Shown here one piece after another: positions 19,895-27,989 of a stretch of 64,000 nucleotides of DNA. Made by a program: the position numbers and the translations under genes. The number at the start of each line of letters is the position of its first letter. Position 1 is the first letter of the stretch. Under the pieces are notes generated by a model that had not been told where the DNA came from, did not search any database, and was given only the letters and a program-made list of their open reading frames with translations. The stretch lies in contig NZ_JAHSTY010000001.1 in assembly GCF_019145355.1 (NCBI RefSeq), positions 2,418,001 through 2,482,000 of the forward strand, read 5' to 3'. Source of the DNA: Pseudomonas azadiae (GTDB lineage: Bacteria; Pseudomonadota; Gammaproteobacteria; Pseudomonadales; Pseudomonadaceae).

Positions 19895-20395
19895 TCAGGG
19901 CTTGCCCTGCAGGTCGCGATAAGTGAGGTACACGCGCAGGTCGAATTCCACTTGATGGTAGCCCGGCATCATGTACTCGCAGAGTTTGTAGAACGCCTTG
20001 TTGTGGTCCGATTCCTTGAAGTGCGCCAGTTCGTGTACCACGATCATGCGCAGGAATTGCGGCGCGGCTTCCTTGAACAGCGCGGCAATGCGGATTTCTT
20101 TCTTGGACTTCAGATTGCCGCCCTGCACCCGCGAGATCGTGGTGTGCAGGCCCAAGGCGCGGTGAGTCAGGTCCAGGCGGTTATCGAACAGCACTTTGTC
20201 GATGGCCGGCGCATTGCGCAGATGTTCCTGCTTCAAGGCCAGCGCGTAGGCATACAGCGCCTTGTCACTCTGCACGGCATGGCGTTCGGGGTAACGTTGT
20301 TCCAGGTAAGCGCCCAACTGATCCTTGGCGATCAGTTGGCGCACTTGCTCCTGGAGGGCTGCGGGATAGGCCTGGAGATACTTCAGCGCGGTCAT
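19895..20395 (-). CDS. YgjP-type metal-dependent protease-like protein
   Basis: A 166-residue protein with the zinc-metallopeptidase motif HELAH (in MIVVHELAHFKESDHNKAFY), characteristic of the YgjP/DUF45 group related to SprT and M48 peptidases. The downstream EYMMPGY matches the third-ligand region. The conserved core is complete. Cellular role not established. Confidence 0.85.
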   Translation of the reverse strand: MTALKYLQAYPAALQEQVRQLIAKDQLGAYLEQRYPERHAVQSDKALYAYALALKQEHLRNAPAIDKVLFDNRLDLTHRALGLHTTISRVQGGNLKSKKEIRIAALFKEAAPQFLRMIVVHELAHFKESDHNKAFYKLCEYMMPGYHQVEFDLRVYLTYRDLQGKP

Positions 20396-20437
20396 GGGGT
20401 CTGCAACAAGGTTCGGATAGGCGCCAGTGTAGCGAAT

Positions 20438-22543
20438 TCAGCGCAAGCGGGCGCGCGACCAGTCGGCCACTTCCTCGGCCATCAACGGTTGCGCCGCCAA
20501 CGGGCCTTGAATAAACGCGCAACCATTGGCCTTGAGCCACTGGGCCTGCTCCTGGGTTTGCACCCCCTCAGCCACCACCGCCACCTCAAAATGCCCGCAC
20601 AGCTCGATAATGCTGCGCGCCATGACCGCGTCCCGCGCAGAACCCGGCAGGCGCGCGACCAACTGCGGGTCGAGCTTGAGGGTGTCGAAGGCCAGGTCAC
20701 GCAGATGCGCCAGGGAACAGTGGCCCAGGCCGAAGTCGTCGAGGGCGGTACGCACGCCAAGTTGACGCAGCAACTTGAGCTGCTTGGTCGATTCCTCGAG
20801 GTTACTCATCAAGCTCTCTTCGCTGATTTCCACCTCCAACTGGCGCCCCTGTAACCCATGTCGTTCGAGTACCTGCTGCAGTTGGTTCGCCAGGTTGGGC
20901 ATACAGAACTGGTTGCTGCTCAAGCTCACGCTCAATATCAGTTCATCATCAAAGATCGCCTGCCAGGTCTGGCGCTGGGCAGCAGCCTGCTGGTAGATCC
21001 AGGTGCTCAGTTGGCTGATCAGCCGCGCCTCTTCCAGCAACGGCAGGAACAGCCCCGGCGGCACATCGCCGACACTTGGATGCTGCCAGCGCAACAGGGC
21101 TTCGACGCCGCGCAAACGTCCGTCTTCCAAGGAAACCTGAGGCTGGTAGACCAGGATGAAATCCTTGTTTTGAATGGCTGTACGCACGCTGTCTTCGAGC
21201 ATCAGGCGCGAACGGGCGCGGCCGTTCATTTCCTGGTCGTAATAACGATATTGCTGACGGCCCGCGCGCTTGGCTTCGTACATGGCGATGTCGGCTGCGC
21301 GCAGCAGGCCATTGAGATCCGAGCCGCAATCCGGGAAGGTGGCGATGCCGATGCTGACCCCGAGCATCACGTCCAGGCCATCCACTTGCTGGCAGATCGA
21401 CACACGTTCGATCAGTTTTTCCGCAATCTTCGCCGCCTGCTCAGGAAACTCAAGCTCAAGCAGCGCGGTAAATTCATCGCCGCCCATGCGCCCAAGGATG
21501 TCGTAGGAACGCAGGCACCCCTGCAGTTGCTCCGACACCCAGCGCAGCACCCGGTCGCCGGCGTCATGCCCCAGGGAATCGTTGACCCGTTTGAAGCCGT
21601 CCAGGTCCAGGTACAGCAACACCAGGGATTGCTCAGCGCGTTCGCTGCGCAGCAACGTGTTCTCCACCGCCTGGTAGAAACCGCGCCGGTTCAGCAGCCC
21701 GGTCAAGGGATCCGTGACGGCCTGGAACTCCAATTGCTGATGCAGGTGGCGCACCTCGGACATGTCCAGCACCGTCACCACCATCGCCTTCTGCTCGGCG
21801 GGCAGCGGCGCGCACGACAACGCCACCGGCACTTGCTGGCCACGGCGGGTACGCAGGATCGCATCATGCAGGCGCCAGGTTTCACCCTTGCGGTAACCGG
21901 CGTACATCTGCGACTCCAGCCACGCCGGCACATGGGGCTTTTGCAGGAAACTCAGGAATTGCTGGCCCTGCAACTCGTCCACGGTGGCATTGAGCAACCG
22001 TGAAATTGCCGGGTTGGCGTATTCGATCACCCCTGCTTCGCTGACCACCAGGATGCCCTCGGATGCGTTGTCGAGCACCGACGCATTGAACGCCCGGGCG
22101 GACTCCAAATCGTGGCTCAAGCGCTGCAAAGCCCGGCGATTGCGCTGATGTTCCAGCAACGCCTCGATCTTGGGCTTGAGAATATGCGGGTCGAAAGGCT
22201 TTAACAGGTAATCGATGGCGCCGCTGGCGTAACCTTCCAGCACGGCGGCCGGCGACTGGGCGTCGGCGCTGAGAAAGATGATCGGCGTCATGCGCGTGCG
22301 CTGGCTGCCACGCATGAAGCGCGCGACTTCAAAGCCGTCCATGCCGGGCATCATTACGTCCAGCAGCACCAGATCGACTTCGTGCACCAGCAGTAATTCG
22401 AGCGCTTCCAGGCCGGAACCTGCGGTGATGACCTGCCAATCTTCGCGCTGTAAAAGCGCACGCATGCTGAGGAGGTTTTCCGGGTAGTCATCGACCACCA
22501 AAAGAACCGAATCGCCATCGCCGTGGTGTGGAGCGCATTCCAT
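20438..22543 (-). CDS. Response regulator with PAS, GGDEF and EAL domains
   Basis: A 701-residue c-di-GMP signalling protein. A receiver domain (phospho-acceptor Asp62 in LVLLDVMMPG, Lys115 in LLKPF) is followed by a PAS domain (about 150-265), a GGDEF domain with an intact motif at 354-358 and an RxxD inhibitory site at 345-348, and an EAL domain with EALLRW at 481-486. Both active sites look functional, so it may make and degrade c-di-GMP depending on phosphorylation. The start at 22543 is preferred over an in-frame upstream start at 22615 because AAGGAAGAGAC lies just before it. No sensor kinase is adjacent. Confidence 0.92.
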   Translation of the reverse strand: MECAPHHGDGDSVLLVVDDYPENLLSMRALLQREDWQVITAGSGLEALELLLVHEVDLVLLDVMMPGMDGFEVARFMRGSQRTRMTPIIFLSADAQSPAAVLEGYASGAIDYLLKPFDPHILKPKIEALLEHQRNRRALQRLSHDLESARAFNASVLDNASEGILVVSEAGVIEYANPAISRLLNATVDELQGQQFLSFLQKPHVPAWLESQMYAGYRKGETWRLHDAILRTRRGQQVPVALSCAPLPAEQKAMVVTVLDMSEVRHLHQQLEFQAVTDPLTGLLNRRGFYQAVENTLLRSERAEQSLVLLYLDLDGFKRVNDSLGHDAGDRVLRWVSEQLQGCLRSYDILGRMGGDEFTALLELEFPEQAAKIAEKLIERVSICQQVDGLDVMLGVSIGIATFPDCGSDLNGLLRAADIAMYEAKRAGRQQYRYYDQEMNGRARSRLMLEDSVRTAIQNKDFILVYQPQVSLEDGRLRGVEALLRWQHPSVGDVPPGLFLPLLEEARLISQLSTWIYQQAAAQRQTWQAIFDDELILSVSLSSNQFCMPNLANQLQQVLERHGLQGRQLEVEISEESLMSNLEESTKQLKLLRQLGVRTALDDFGLGHCSLAHLRDLAFDTLKLDPQLVARLPGSARDAVMARSIIELCGHFEVAVVAEGVQTQEQAQWLKANGCAFIQGPLAAQPLMAEEVADWSRARLR

Positions 22544-22855
22544 GCTACGTCTCTTCCTTAGGGAGCTGCTCCGGTCACTTCTAGGGTAAAACCCGGACAA
22601 ACACTGAGGCCTCACTCTAGCCCCGGCACCGAAAAATCAGAAGTAACCTCAGTGCCATCATTGCGCCAATTTTCAGGAAGCCGACTAACGGTCAGTGCCT
22701 GAAGCCCACGGATCTTGGGAAACATGGCTTTTTGACACTTCGCTGACGCCAATAAATTGCCAAGCAACATTTAACAATCTGGTTAACACCACCTATAAAG
22801 AACCTGTCTGGCCCAAGGGCCAATGCCTACACCCCTCTGTAAAAAGGCCTACGCC
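22544..22855. promoter_or_regulatory. Control region of the divergent GGDEF-EAL and PL7 genes
   Basis: This 312-bp gap lies between two divergent genes. Near the PL7 start it becomes AT-rich, with ATTTAACAATCTGGTTAACA followed by CACCTATAAAGAACC, a possible promoter and operator. No small gene seen. Confidence 0.4.
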
Positions 22856-23521
22856 ATGATTGACCTATCCACCTGGAACCTCAGCATTCCTGTCGGCTCC
22901 CCGCCTACGACCATCCAAACCTCCAGGCTGATGAGCGGTTTCAAGGACCAATATTTCCAGGCCGAAGGCAGCAACGTGCAATTCTGGACGCCCGTCACCG
23001 GCACCCGTACGGAAAACGCCATTTACCCACGCAGTGAACTGCGCGAAACCTACGCCGACGGACGCCTGCGCAACTGGACCTATCCAGACGCAGACAACTT
23101 CCTGCGCGCCACCTTGGCCGTCAATCAGGTGCCGTCCACCGGCAAGATCGTGATCGGACAGATTCACGCCTATGACAGCCAGAAACCGCTGATCAAGCTC
23201 GAATACCAATTCAAGGAAAAGACCCAGACCGGCAACATCGTCGCCAAAGTGCGCATGCGCCCGGATGAAGATGAAAGCCGCGTGATCACCATCGCGTCCA
23301 ATGTGCCGCTGCAAAAAAGCTTCACCTACGTGATCAACCTGAACAAAGCCGGACTGCTCGCCGTGTATGCCGCCGACAAGGAATGGAACGAGCGCATCGG
23401 TGCCGCGTGGGCGTCAAAGCCGCTGTATTTCAAGGCGGGCGTGTATGTACAGGACAACAGTGGCAACACCAACGAGGGGGCGAAGGTGACGTTTGAGAAG
23501 TTGGATATTGATCACGACTGA
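22856..23521 (+). CDS. PL7-family alginate lyase, complete copy
   Basis: A 221-residue polysaccharide lyase with the three family-7 signatures: RSELRE (about residue 60), QIHAY (about 98) and YFKAGVYVQ near the C-terminus. PL7 enzymes cleave alginate by beta-elimination. No signal peptide is visible, so either the enzyme acts inside the cell on oligomers or it leaves by an unrecognised route. The start at 22856 (MIDLSTWNLSIP) follows AAAAAGGCC; an ATG at 22823 is an alternative. The C-terminal two thirds recurs, almost unchanged, as two truncated copies downstream. Confidence 0.88.
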   Translation: MIDLSTWNLSIPVGSPPTTIQTSRLMSGFKDQYFQAEGSNVQFWTPVTGTRTENAIYPRSELRETYADGRLRNWTYPDADNFLRATLAVNQVPSTGKIVIGQIHAYDSQKPLIKLEYQFKEKTQTGNIVAKVRMRPDEDESRVITIASNVPLQKSFTYVINLNKAGLLAVYAADKEWNERIGAAWASKPLYFKAGVYVQDNSGNTNEGAKVTFEKLDIDHD

Positions 23522-23597
23522 GCAGTGCTGCATTTCGTGTAGGCCTCGTCCTAATGACCCATAGACCATTCGCACACTTGAACACGCCGACGATCCC

Positions 23598-23690
23598 TGT
23601 GGGAGCCGGGCTTGCCCGCGATGGGGGTGTACCAGTCAATAATTCCAGCGGCTGGCCCACCGCCATCGCGGGCAAGCCCGGCTCCCACAG
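23598..23690. repeat. REP doublet, GTGGGAGCCGGGC type
   Basis: Two inverted GTGGGAGCCGGGCTTGCCCGCGA units about 45 bp apart. The rest of the gap up to the DUF6124-type gene is a separate structured leader. Confidence 0.92.
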
Positions 23691-23772
23691 TCAATCTCCT
23701 TTGCCTGTGGGGTTGGTGTTCGTCCTACAGGGCCGTTGCGGTGAGTCTGGGCGACGCTTATAGTTCGACCCG

Positions 23773-24003
23773 TCGCCGGTCTTGACCGGCGATAGGGTTT
23801 CGCAGCCCTACAGAGTTAATTCCGCACCCGTCAAAAACAGCCCAGGCTCCCAGCCGACGGTCGTCTTTGTTATGGCGGCTGTGCGTGGGAGACCTTCGGG
23901 TCTGCCGGGTCTTAACTCCTCGGTCTGCGAACCCGCGTACAGCTGCCACCCATTTGTTTCGCAGCAATGGGTGGTCATTCTTCTACTGAGTTAAGGATTT
24001 GAC
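23773..24003 (+). promoter_or_regulatory. Structured leader upstream of the DUF6124-type gene
   Basis: Successive hairpins fill this stretch: TCGCCGGTC-TT-GACCGGCGA (23773-23792), TAGGG with CCCTA (23793-23810), AGACC-TTCG-GGTCT with a UUCG-type tetraloop (23890-23903), CGGGT with ACCCG (23906-23935), and CCACCCATT with AATGGGTGG (23946-23974). The last can alternatively pair GCTGC with GCAGC. It ends at the Shine-Dalgarno of the next gene. Similar leaders before DUF6124/DUF3077-type genes are remembered from other Pseudomonas genomes; their function is unknown to me. Confidence 0.6.
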
Positions 24004-24297
24004 ATGAAGAACCCACTTCCGCCCCGCCGCTTTTACCCCTGCACTGAAACCGCCACCGACGCGCCCGTGCTTTTGATCGACAGCGACGCCCCATTGCGGG
24101 ACCTCCACGCCTGCCTGCGCGAACGCCTCAACGCCGCCCTCGAACACCTCAACCTGATGGCCTGCTCCAGCCTGCCGGACTTTGGCGAGCGCGACCTGAA
24201 TAATGTGGCAAACACGGCGCGCATTCTGGTTCAGGACGTGAGTGACGTATTCCGGGTGATCGAGCACTGCGGCTTCGATACGCCTGACGCCGCTTGA
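24004..24297 (+). CDS. DUF6124/DUF3077-type small protein
   Basis: A 97-residue protein of a Pseudomonas-specific family of unknown function. The pattern 'F.PC...A...LL.ID...PL.DL...LRERL..AL..L..M', then NVANTARILVQDVSDVFRVIE, is seen here. Predicted helical and cytoplasmic. AAGGA lies 8 nt before the ATG. The gene stands alone, behind a long hairpin-rich leader and before a strong terminator, so it is probably a single-gene unit under post-transcriptional control. Confidence 0.75.
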   Translation: MKNPLPPRRFYPCTETATDAPVLLIDSDAPLRDLHACLRERLNAALEHLNLMACSSLPDFGERDLNNVANTARILVQDVSDVFRVIEHCGFDTPDAA

Positions 24298-24310
24298 TAA
24301 CGTCCATCCG

Positions 24311-24341
24311 AAAAAAAGCCCGCATCGCTGCGGGCTTCTTT
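24311..24341 (+). terminator. Rho-independent terminator
   Basis: A GCCCGCA-TCGC-TGCGGGC hairpin flanked by runs of A and T, 14 bp after the DUF6124-type stop. It can act in both directions. Confidence 0.88.
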
Positions 24342-24371
24342 ATAACCGCCTAAGATCGGAGGCGGAGCGGA

Positions 24372-24773
24372 CTATTCAACACACATCAACATGAACCCCA
24401 TCGAAGCATCTCCCGCCGGCTTGTTATCGCCAACTTTCAGCGTCAATACATTTACGTAATTAAGCCTCGGCATCCCGCCCAACTTGGCATGACCATAAAA
24501 TATATGTTCATTTGAACTCACATCCGTTACCGAGACCGTACAAAAGCGCGGCGCCTGTTTAAATGCGCCCGGCACGAACCTGACTTTGTAATCGGAAAAA
24601 TAATCAGGCTGCGCGGTCAACTTCACTTCTTTTACCCACTTCGGCGATTGCGCGGTGATTGTGCCTTTCTCATCAATAGATGCGGTAAACACCCGACTTT
24701 CGGCGTGTACCGAAGCGACAGAACCCATTGCAAAAAACGCCATGAAAGCGCCAGCCGTTTTAATAAAGCCCAT
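24372..24773 (-). CDS. Small secreted protein of unknown function
   Basis: A 133-residue protein with a clear Sec signal peptide (hydrophobic residues 6-20, likely cleavage after SVHA). The mature part is about 109 residues, beta-rich in appearance, with two cysteines (CTVSV and the third-last residue) that could form a disulfide. I do not recognise the family. It is AT-richer than the flanking core genes and points away from the alginate-lyase fragment, behind its own AT-rich upstream region. Confidence 0.65.
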   Translation of the reverse strand: MGFIKTAGAFMAFFAMGSVASVHAESRVFTASIDEKGTITAQSPKWVKEVKLTAQPDYFSDYKVRFVPGAFKQAPRFCTVSVTDVSSNEHIFYGHAKLGGMPRLNYVNVLTLKVGDNKPAGDASMGFMLMCVE

Positions 24774-24933
24774 TATTAAATCTCCCGAAGATTGTTATAA
24801 GGATTAACCTTAAACCATTCGGAAACGATAAAAGCGCAGTTTGGACAGCCCACCTATAAAACAGAAATGGACAGTGCCGAACAGAAACTTAACCTACACA
24901 GACCGGGCGTTTCGCCTGGAAAAAATCCAGCCG

Positions 24934-24965
24934 AAAAAAAACCCGCATCACTGCGGGCTTCTTTT
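24934..24965 (-). terminator. Duplicate of the fba terminator
   Basis: CCCGCA-TCAC-TGCGGG with flanking A and T runs, placed before the stop of the fba fragment exactly as the terminator of the real fba gene is, so it belongs to the duplicated block. Confidence 0.75.
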
Positions 24966-24978
24966 AAACGCTTGAGGA

Positions 24979-25098
24979 TCAATTCACCTTAGCGTTCAAC
25001 TCACCTTTCAGGTAACGCTGGTACATGGCTTCCAACGAGATCGGCTTTATCTTCGAAGCATTACCGGCGCTGATGCCGTCCTCTTCGCCGGCCATGCC
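24979..25098 (-). pseudogene. fba 3'-end fragment, copy 1, internally deleted
   Basis: The first roughly 85 bp match the end of fba (residues ...[22 protein letters not shown], stop TGA). The match then jumps about 0.5 kb inside fba to the segment around GCCGATGCCGTCCTCTTCGC and stops at GGCCATGCC. The end point is identical to that of the longer copy at 29273-29878, so this looks like an internal deletion derivative of that arrangement. It is fused to a 40-bp linker and an alginate-lyase fragment. Confidence 0.85.
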
Positions 25099-25138
25099 TG
25101 AGAATGGGGATAGATTTATTCTCGGAGCGAATTGCGAG

Positions 25139-25612
25139 ACTTACGCCGACGGACGCCTGCGCAACTGGACCTATCCGGACGCAGACAACTTCCTGCGCGC
25201 CACCTTGGCCGTCAATCAGGTGCCGTCCACCGGCAAGATCGTGATCGGACAGATTCACGCCTATGACAGCCAGAAACCGCTGATCAAGCTCGAATACCAA
25301 TTCAAGGAAAAGACCCAGACCGGCAACATCGTCGCTAAAGTGCGCATGCGCCCGGATGAAGATGAAAGCCGCGTGATCACCATCGCGTCCAATGTGCCGC
25401 TGCAAAAAAGCTTCATCTACATGATCAACCTGAACAAAGCCGGGCTGCTCGCCGTGTATGCCGCCGACAAGGAATGGAACGAGCGCATCGGTGCCGCGTG
25501 GGCGTCAAAGCCGCTGTATTTCAAGGCCGGCGTGTATGTGCAGGACAACAGTAGCAACACCAAGGAGGGGGCGAAGGTGACGTTTGAGAAGTTGGATATT
25601 GATCACGAGTGA
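25139..25612 (+). pseudogene. Truncated PL7 alginate lyase, copy 2
   Basis: Nearly identical to residues from about 66 to the end of the complete enzyme at 22856, with only a few changes. The first roughly 65 residues are missing; the linker upstream encodes a diverged RSELR-like stretch in another frame. The remaining frame is open and includes QIHAY and YFKAGVYVQ. It could be translated from upstream starts (ATG at 25025 within the fba fragment) as a chimera, but loss of one catalytic strand argues against activity. Confidence 0.82.
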
Positions 25613-25748
25613 TTGGCGTGTCTTTCGAATAGTACCGGTGCGCGCGCATCGGTTCTACATAAGAACCATAGGCCTAAATAATAGGCAAAGTTCTTTATAA
25701 GCCTTCCGTCACATCTGGACCTTACTTATAGCAAATAGACTTAATTAC

Positions 25749-25764
25749 CTGTCAACTTTAACAG
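25749..25764. promoter_or_regulatory. Island palindrome, copy 1
   Basis: CTGTCAACTTTAACAG, within ACCTGTCAACTTTAACAGTAGAC, which matches copy 3 in 22 of 23 positions. TTATA lies 23 bp before it in both copies. It lies ahead of the A1-B1-C1 gene set. The form is CTG-N10-CAG, as in LexA boxes. Confidence 0.6.
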
Positions 25765-25892
25765 TAGACTCTCGTGCGATAATCAAGCAATTTAATCATC
25801 ACTATCTATTGAATATGGCTCCAAGGATGGAGCATCGAAAAGCGAGAAAAAAGACTGAACCCTTGAGTCCAACTCTGCAGAGTACCGATATC

Positions 25893-26270
25893 ATGCCCAC
25901 GGTTTTGAATGAAAGGCGAGCGCAAATACTGGCATACAAAGAGGGTGAGACAATCACGATCGATTTTTTCGGCGACATAACCGTCGTGATCTTGAAAACA
26001 ATAGACGACGATTCAGTTACCCTTGTGCATCCGAATGGAGACGAAGACGTTTTGCTTCATGATGATATTAAAGTTGTATTGGGTATCCCTAATCTTTCAC
26101 CATCTGATAAGTCTGCGAGCCCGCAGCCTCTGGCAATGTCAATGTCAATGTCAATGGCTTATTATTTACACGTCAGTATACGAATGCACCGAACGACACT
26201 ACGGAACGTGCTTTCCCTTTGGAAACTTGAACCATCGCATATGGACATCTACAAGGCAGCCGTATTCTAG
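25893..26270 (+). CDS. Island family A protein (A1), unknown function
   Basis: A 125-residue protein, family not recognised. Residues 1-70 align with the product of 28285-28761: 'I.P......I..YK.G..IT...FG', then 'I....V.L.H..G..DV....D'. The ATG at 25893 is chosen because the aligned families also begin with Met-Pro; in-frame TTG 25809 and ATG 25815 would extend it without a paralogous counterpart. Past residue 80, a run of Met-Ser repeats leads into a C-terminus that does not match the paralog, so a slippage frameshift there is possible. B1 starts 49 bp downstream. Confidence 0.6.
   Translation: MPTVLNERRAQILAYKEGETITIDFFGDITVVILKTIDDDSVTLVHPNGDEDVLLHDDIKVVLGIPNLSPSDKSASPQPLAMSMSMSMAYYLHVSIRMHRTTLRNVLSLWKLEPSHMDIYKAAVF
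26135..26156 (+). repeat. Hexanucleotide tandem repeat (TCAATG)n in A1
   Basis: AATG followed by three perfect TCAATG units, encoding alternating Met-Ser residues. Gain or loss of whole units would keep the frame. It marks the point where A1 stops resembling A2. Confidence 0.8.
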
Positions 26271-26319
26271 CGTCGTGATGTCTCAGAACCCTCCATGATA
26301 GAGTTAAAAGGAGACAACC

Positions 26320-26763
26320 ATGCCCTCTTATAAACTTGAGAATCAACCAACGGCTTACTATTATCCGTTATCTCCAGTCGATCCTAAACAAATACCGCTG
26401 AATCCGAAAATCTGTATTAACAGAAGCGATCCAAACTGTATCGATTACAATTATCCAGGCATCAACATGCCCTCACATGCCAAGACGTCAGGCTTTAATT
26501 TGATGTCAGACCCCTATGCAACCATGTTTAAAAAAGGTGATGGCGTACGCTTCAGGATCATTAATATCACTAAAGGTGCAGGGTCCTACCGTTCTTCCTT
26601 TAATGCCCCTATGGCGTGGGATACAGCATTTTCCGCTATTATCACCGTTGGAGAAATGAACAGCCTTGGCACAGGCAATCAACTTATTTTGATGGATATT
26701 TACTCAATATCGACTGACACCTACCATATCTGCGCGGCTCGCAAAATAGAATTCACTCCCTGA
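26320..26763 (+). CDS. Island family B protein (B1), unknown function
   Basis: A 147-residue protein with no signal peptide or known domain; many beta-prone residues. Its second half aligns with the product of the interrupted gene at 27321-27768: 'GD......NIT', then 'AII.VG....LG.G', and a similar end. Both start MPSY. A strong Shine-Dalgarno (AAAAGGAG) precedes the ATG. It sits between A1 and C1 on the same strand, 49 bp after A1, and is probably in one transcript with them. Codon use is AT-richer than in the core genes. Confidence 0.65.
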   Translation: MPSYKLENQPTAYYYPLSPVDPKQIPLNPKICINRSDPNCIDYNYPGINMPSHAKTSGFNLMSDPYATMFKKGDGVRFRIINITKGAGSYRSSFNAPMAWDTAFSAIITVGEMNSLGTGNQLILMDIYSISTDTYHICAARKIEFTP

Positions 26764-26841
26764 TCGATAATGCAAGGCAATACATATTTATTATTTGACT
26801 ACAGCCCTCCCCAATCTCACATGAATAATGTAGGTGACATC

Positions 26842-27234
26842 ATGCCATTTAGCGCTCCAAAGGTTCGTGTTCAAGAACCTCCTCCGCCCATCGGCGCTAC
26901 GCTAACGTATAAAATCCCGGCTTATTACGGGTACCACATTTTCTACTCTATCCTGACTCCTGCAATGATCGCTACGTTGATGGCTGGCCACAGTGTAATC
27001 GCTACGATCCAACAGAATGGACTCCAGCCTTCCTCCAACACACCTTACCCACGCGTCCCCTTCCATACCTACAGTTATACAAGACCTGGACAGCCCAACG
27101 ATGTATTAGGCGCAGAGTTACAGAATCCGGCAAATTACTTACTCAATACTGAATATCTGATCAGGTTGGCAGTGACGGATCCGACGGGCCTGCTGATAGG
27201 CCAATCCGCGGTGACGAAGATTGAATTTACTTAA
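26842..27234 (+). CDS. Island family C protein (C1), unknown function
   Basis: A 130-residue protein clearly paralogous to the one at 28810-29202: 'MPF.AP', 'PP..ATL.Y.I', 'L.AG....A..Q..G', 'YPRV...TY.Y.R', 'DVLGA.L.N....LLN', 'R..VT...G...GQ.AVT...F'. The alternating pattern suggests an all-beta, possibly immunoglobulin-like sandwich. The ATG at 26842 matches the start of the paralog (MPF) and has AGGTG 6 nt upstream; the earlier in-frame ATG at 26770 is less likely. Last gene of the A1-B1-C1 set. Confidence 0.65.
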   Translation: MPFSAPKVRVQEPPPPIGATLTYKIPAYYGYHIFYSILTPAMIATLMAGHSVIATIQQNGLQPSSNTPYPRVPFHTYSYTRPGQPNDVLGAELQNPANYLLNTEYLIRLAVTDPTGLLIGQSAVTKIEFT

Positions 27235-27320
27235 TTAATGGAAGGGCAAGGGTGACATTGGCGAACGTTAAATATTAATCGCCCATGATCAAAGTAGTTA
27301 TAACTGCTTGCCCCTACCAA

Positions 27321-27768
27321 TCAAGGCAGTACGAGAGTCCTGAAGGTGGAACCAAATACATATACGGTATTGGCTGTCGTCAGTGAACCGAAACCCTCAA
27401 GAATGCCCGCGCCCAGTTGACTGAGAGCGGGCATGCCTACCATGATGATCGCTTCTTGTTGAACGCCTCCGCCATAATTCTGAAATACCTGCCTGTAGGT
27501 ATAGCGCGACAACATATTTTGCGTTGTTATGTTGTAAACATAGTATTCCAATTGATCGCCTGCAGAAATCGCAATTGAATTAAGGTGCAACCTTAGATTC
27601 ACCCCCCCCCAACCATTGAAAAGTACTGTAGGGCTTACTGTATTTTGCATAGTTTGTATTAATGAGATTTTTGGGATCAAGGCCCAATTCAGGCTCTACA
27701 ACAAACCCAGGGCCACTCATATCGGAGTAATACACTTCAAGCGGGGGATGCATGATATAAGACGGCAT
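27321..27768 (-). pseudogene. Island family B gene (B2), out of frame at a G9 run
   Basis: Translation from the ATG at 27768 (MPSYIMHPPLEVYY) continues to a run of nine Gs (27602-27610 on the complement) and then hits a stop after GGGESKVAP. One base of frame change at the run restores ...FQWLGG-VNLRLHLNSIAISAGDQLEYYVYNIT... to a C-terminus resembling B1, giving about 148 residues. Eight Gs (or eleven) would give the intact protein. It may be a phase-variable gene in its off state, a fresh pseudogene or a sequencing error in the homopolymer. It is transcribed opposite to A1-B1-C1, with its own palindrome upstream. Confidence 0.7.
27602..27610 (-). repeat. Poly-G/C tract (9 bp) in B2
   Basis: A mononucleotide run of nine Cs on the plus strand (Gs in the coding strand), exactly where the two halves of B2 lie in different frames. 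Runs of this length are typical slipped-strand contingency loci. Confidence 0.8.
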
Positions 27769-27836
27769 ATTCTTTATCCTCGTGATCAAAAAAGCAGGTA
27801 CACCCCATAACATAATTACTCAAGCTATTCTGTCAA

Positions 27837-27852
27837 CTGTCAGAGTTAACAG
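27837..27852. promoter_or_regulatory. Island palindrome, copy 2
   Basis: CTGTTAACTCTGACAG on the minus strand, 69 bp upstream of the B2 start. Overlapping TGTCAACTGTCAG and TTAACAG repeats surround it. Same CTG-N10-CAG form as the other copies. Confidence 0.58.
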
Positions 27853-27989
27853 TGTATAAATTAACAGTCATTAACTACAAGATGGCTCGCTGATATCATC
27901 CTCCAGAACTTCACACCTCGGTTTGAACGCACCATTATGACTGGGCGCATTACCTCTCCGTTTCCGTTATAACCAATCAATTGAAACAC

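Noticed and set aside
23554..23763. A 69-residue plus-strand gene in the REP region
   Set aside because: It is made of translated REP sequence and has no Shine-Dalgarno or family resemblance.
25025..25612. A functional 195-residue fba/alginate-lyase fusion gene
   Set aside because: The start lies inside an fba fragment read on the wrong strand, no Shine-Dalgarno is evident and the catalytic RSELRE strand is missing; kept as a pseudogene.
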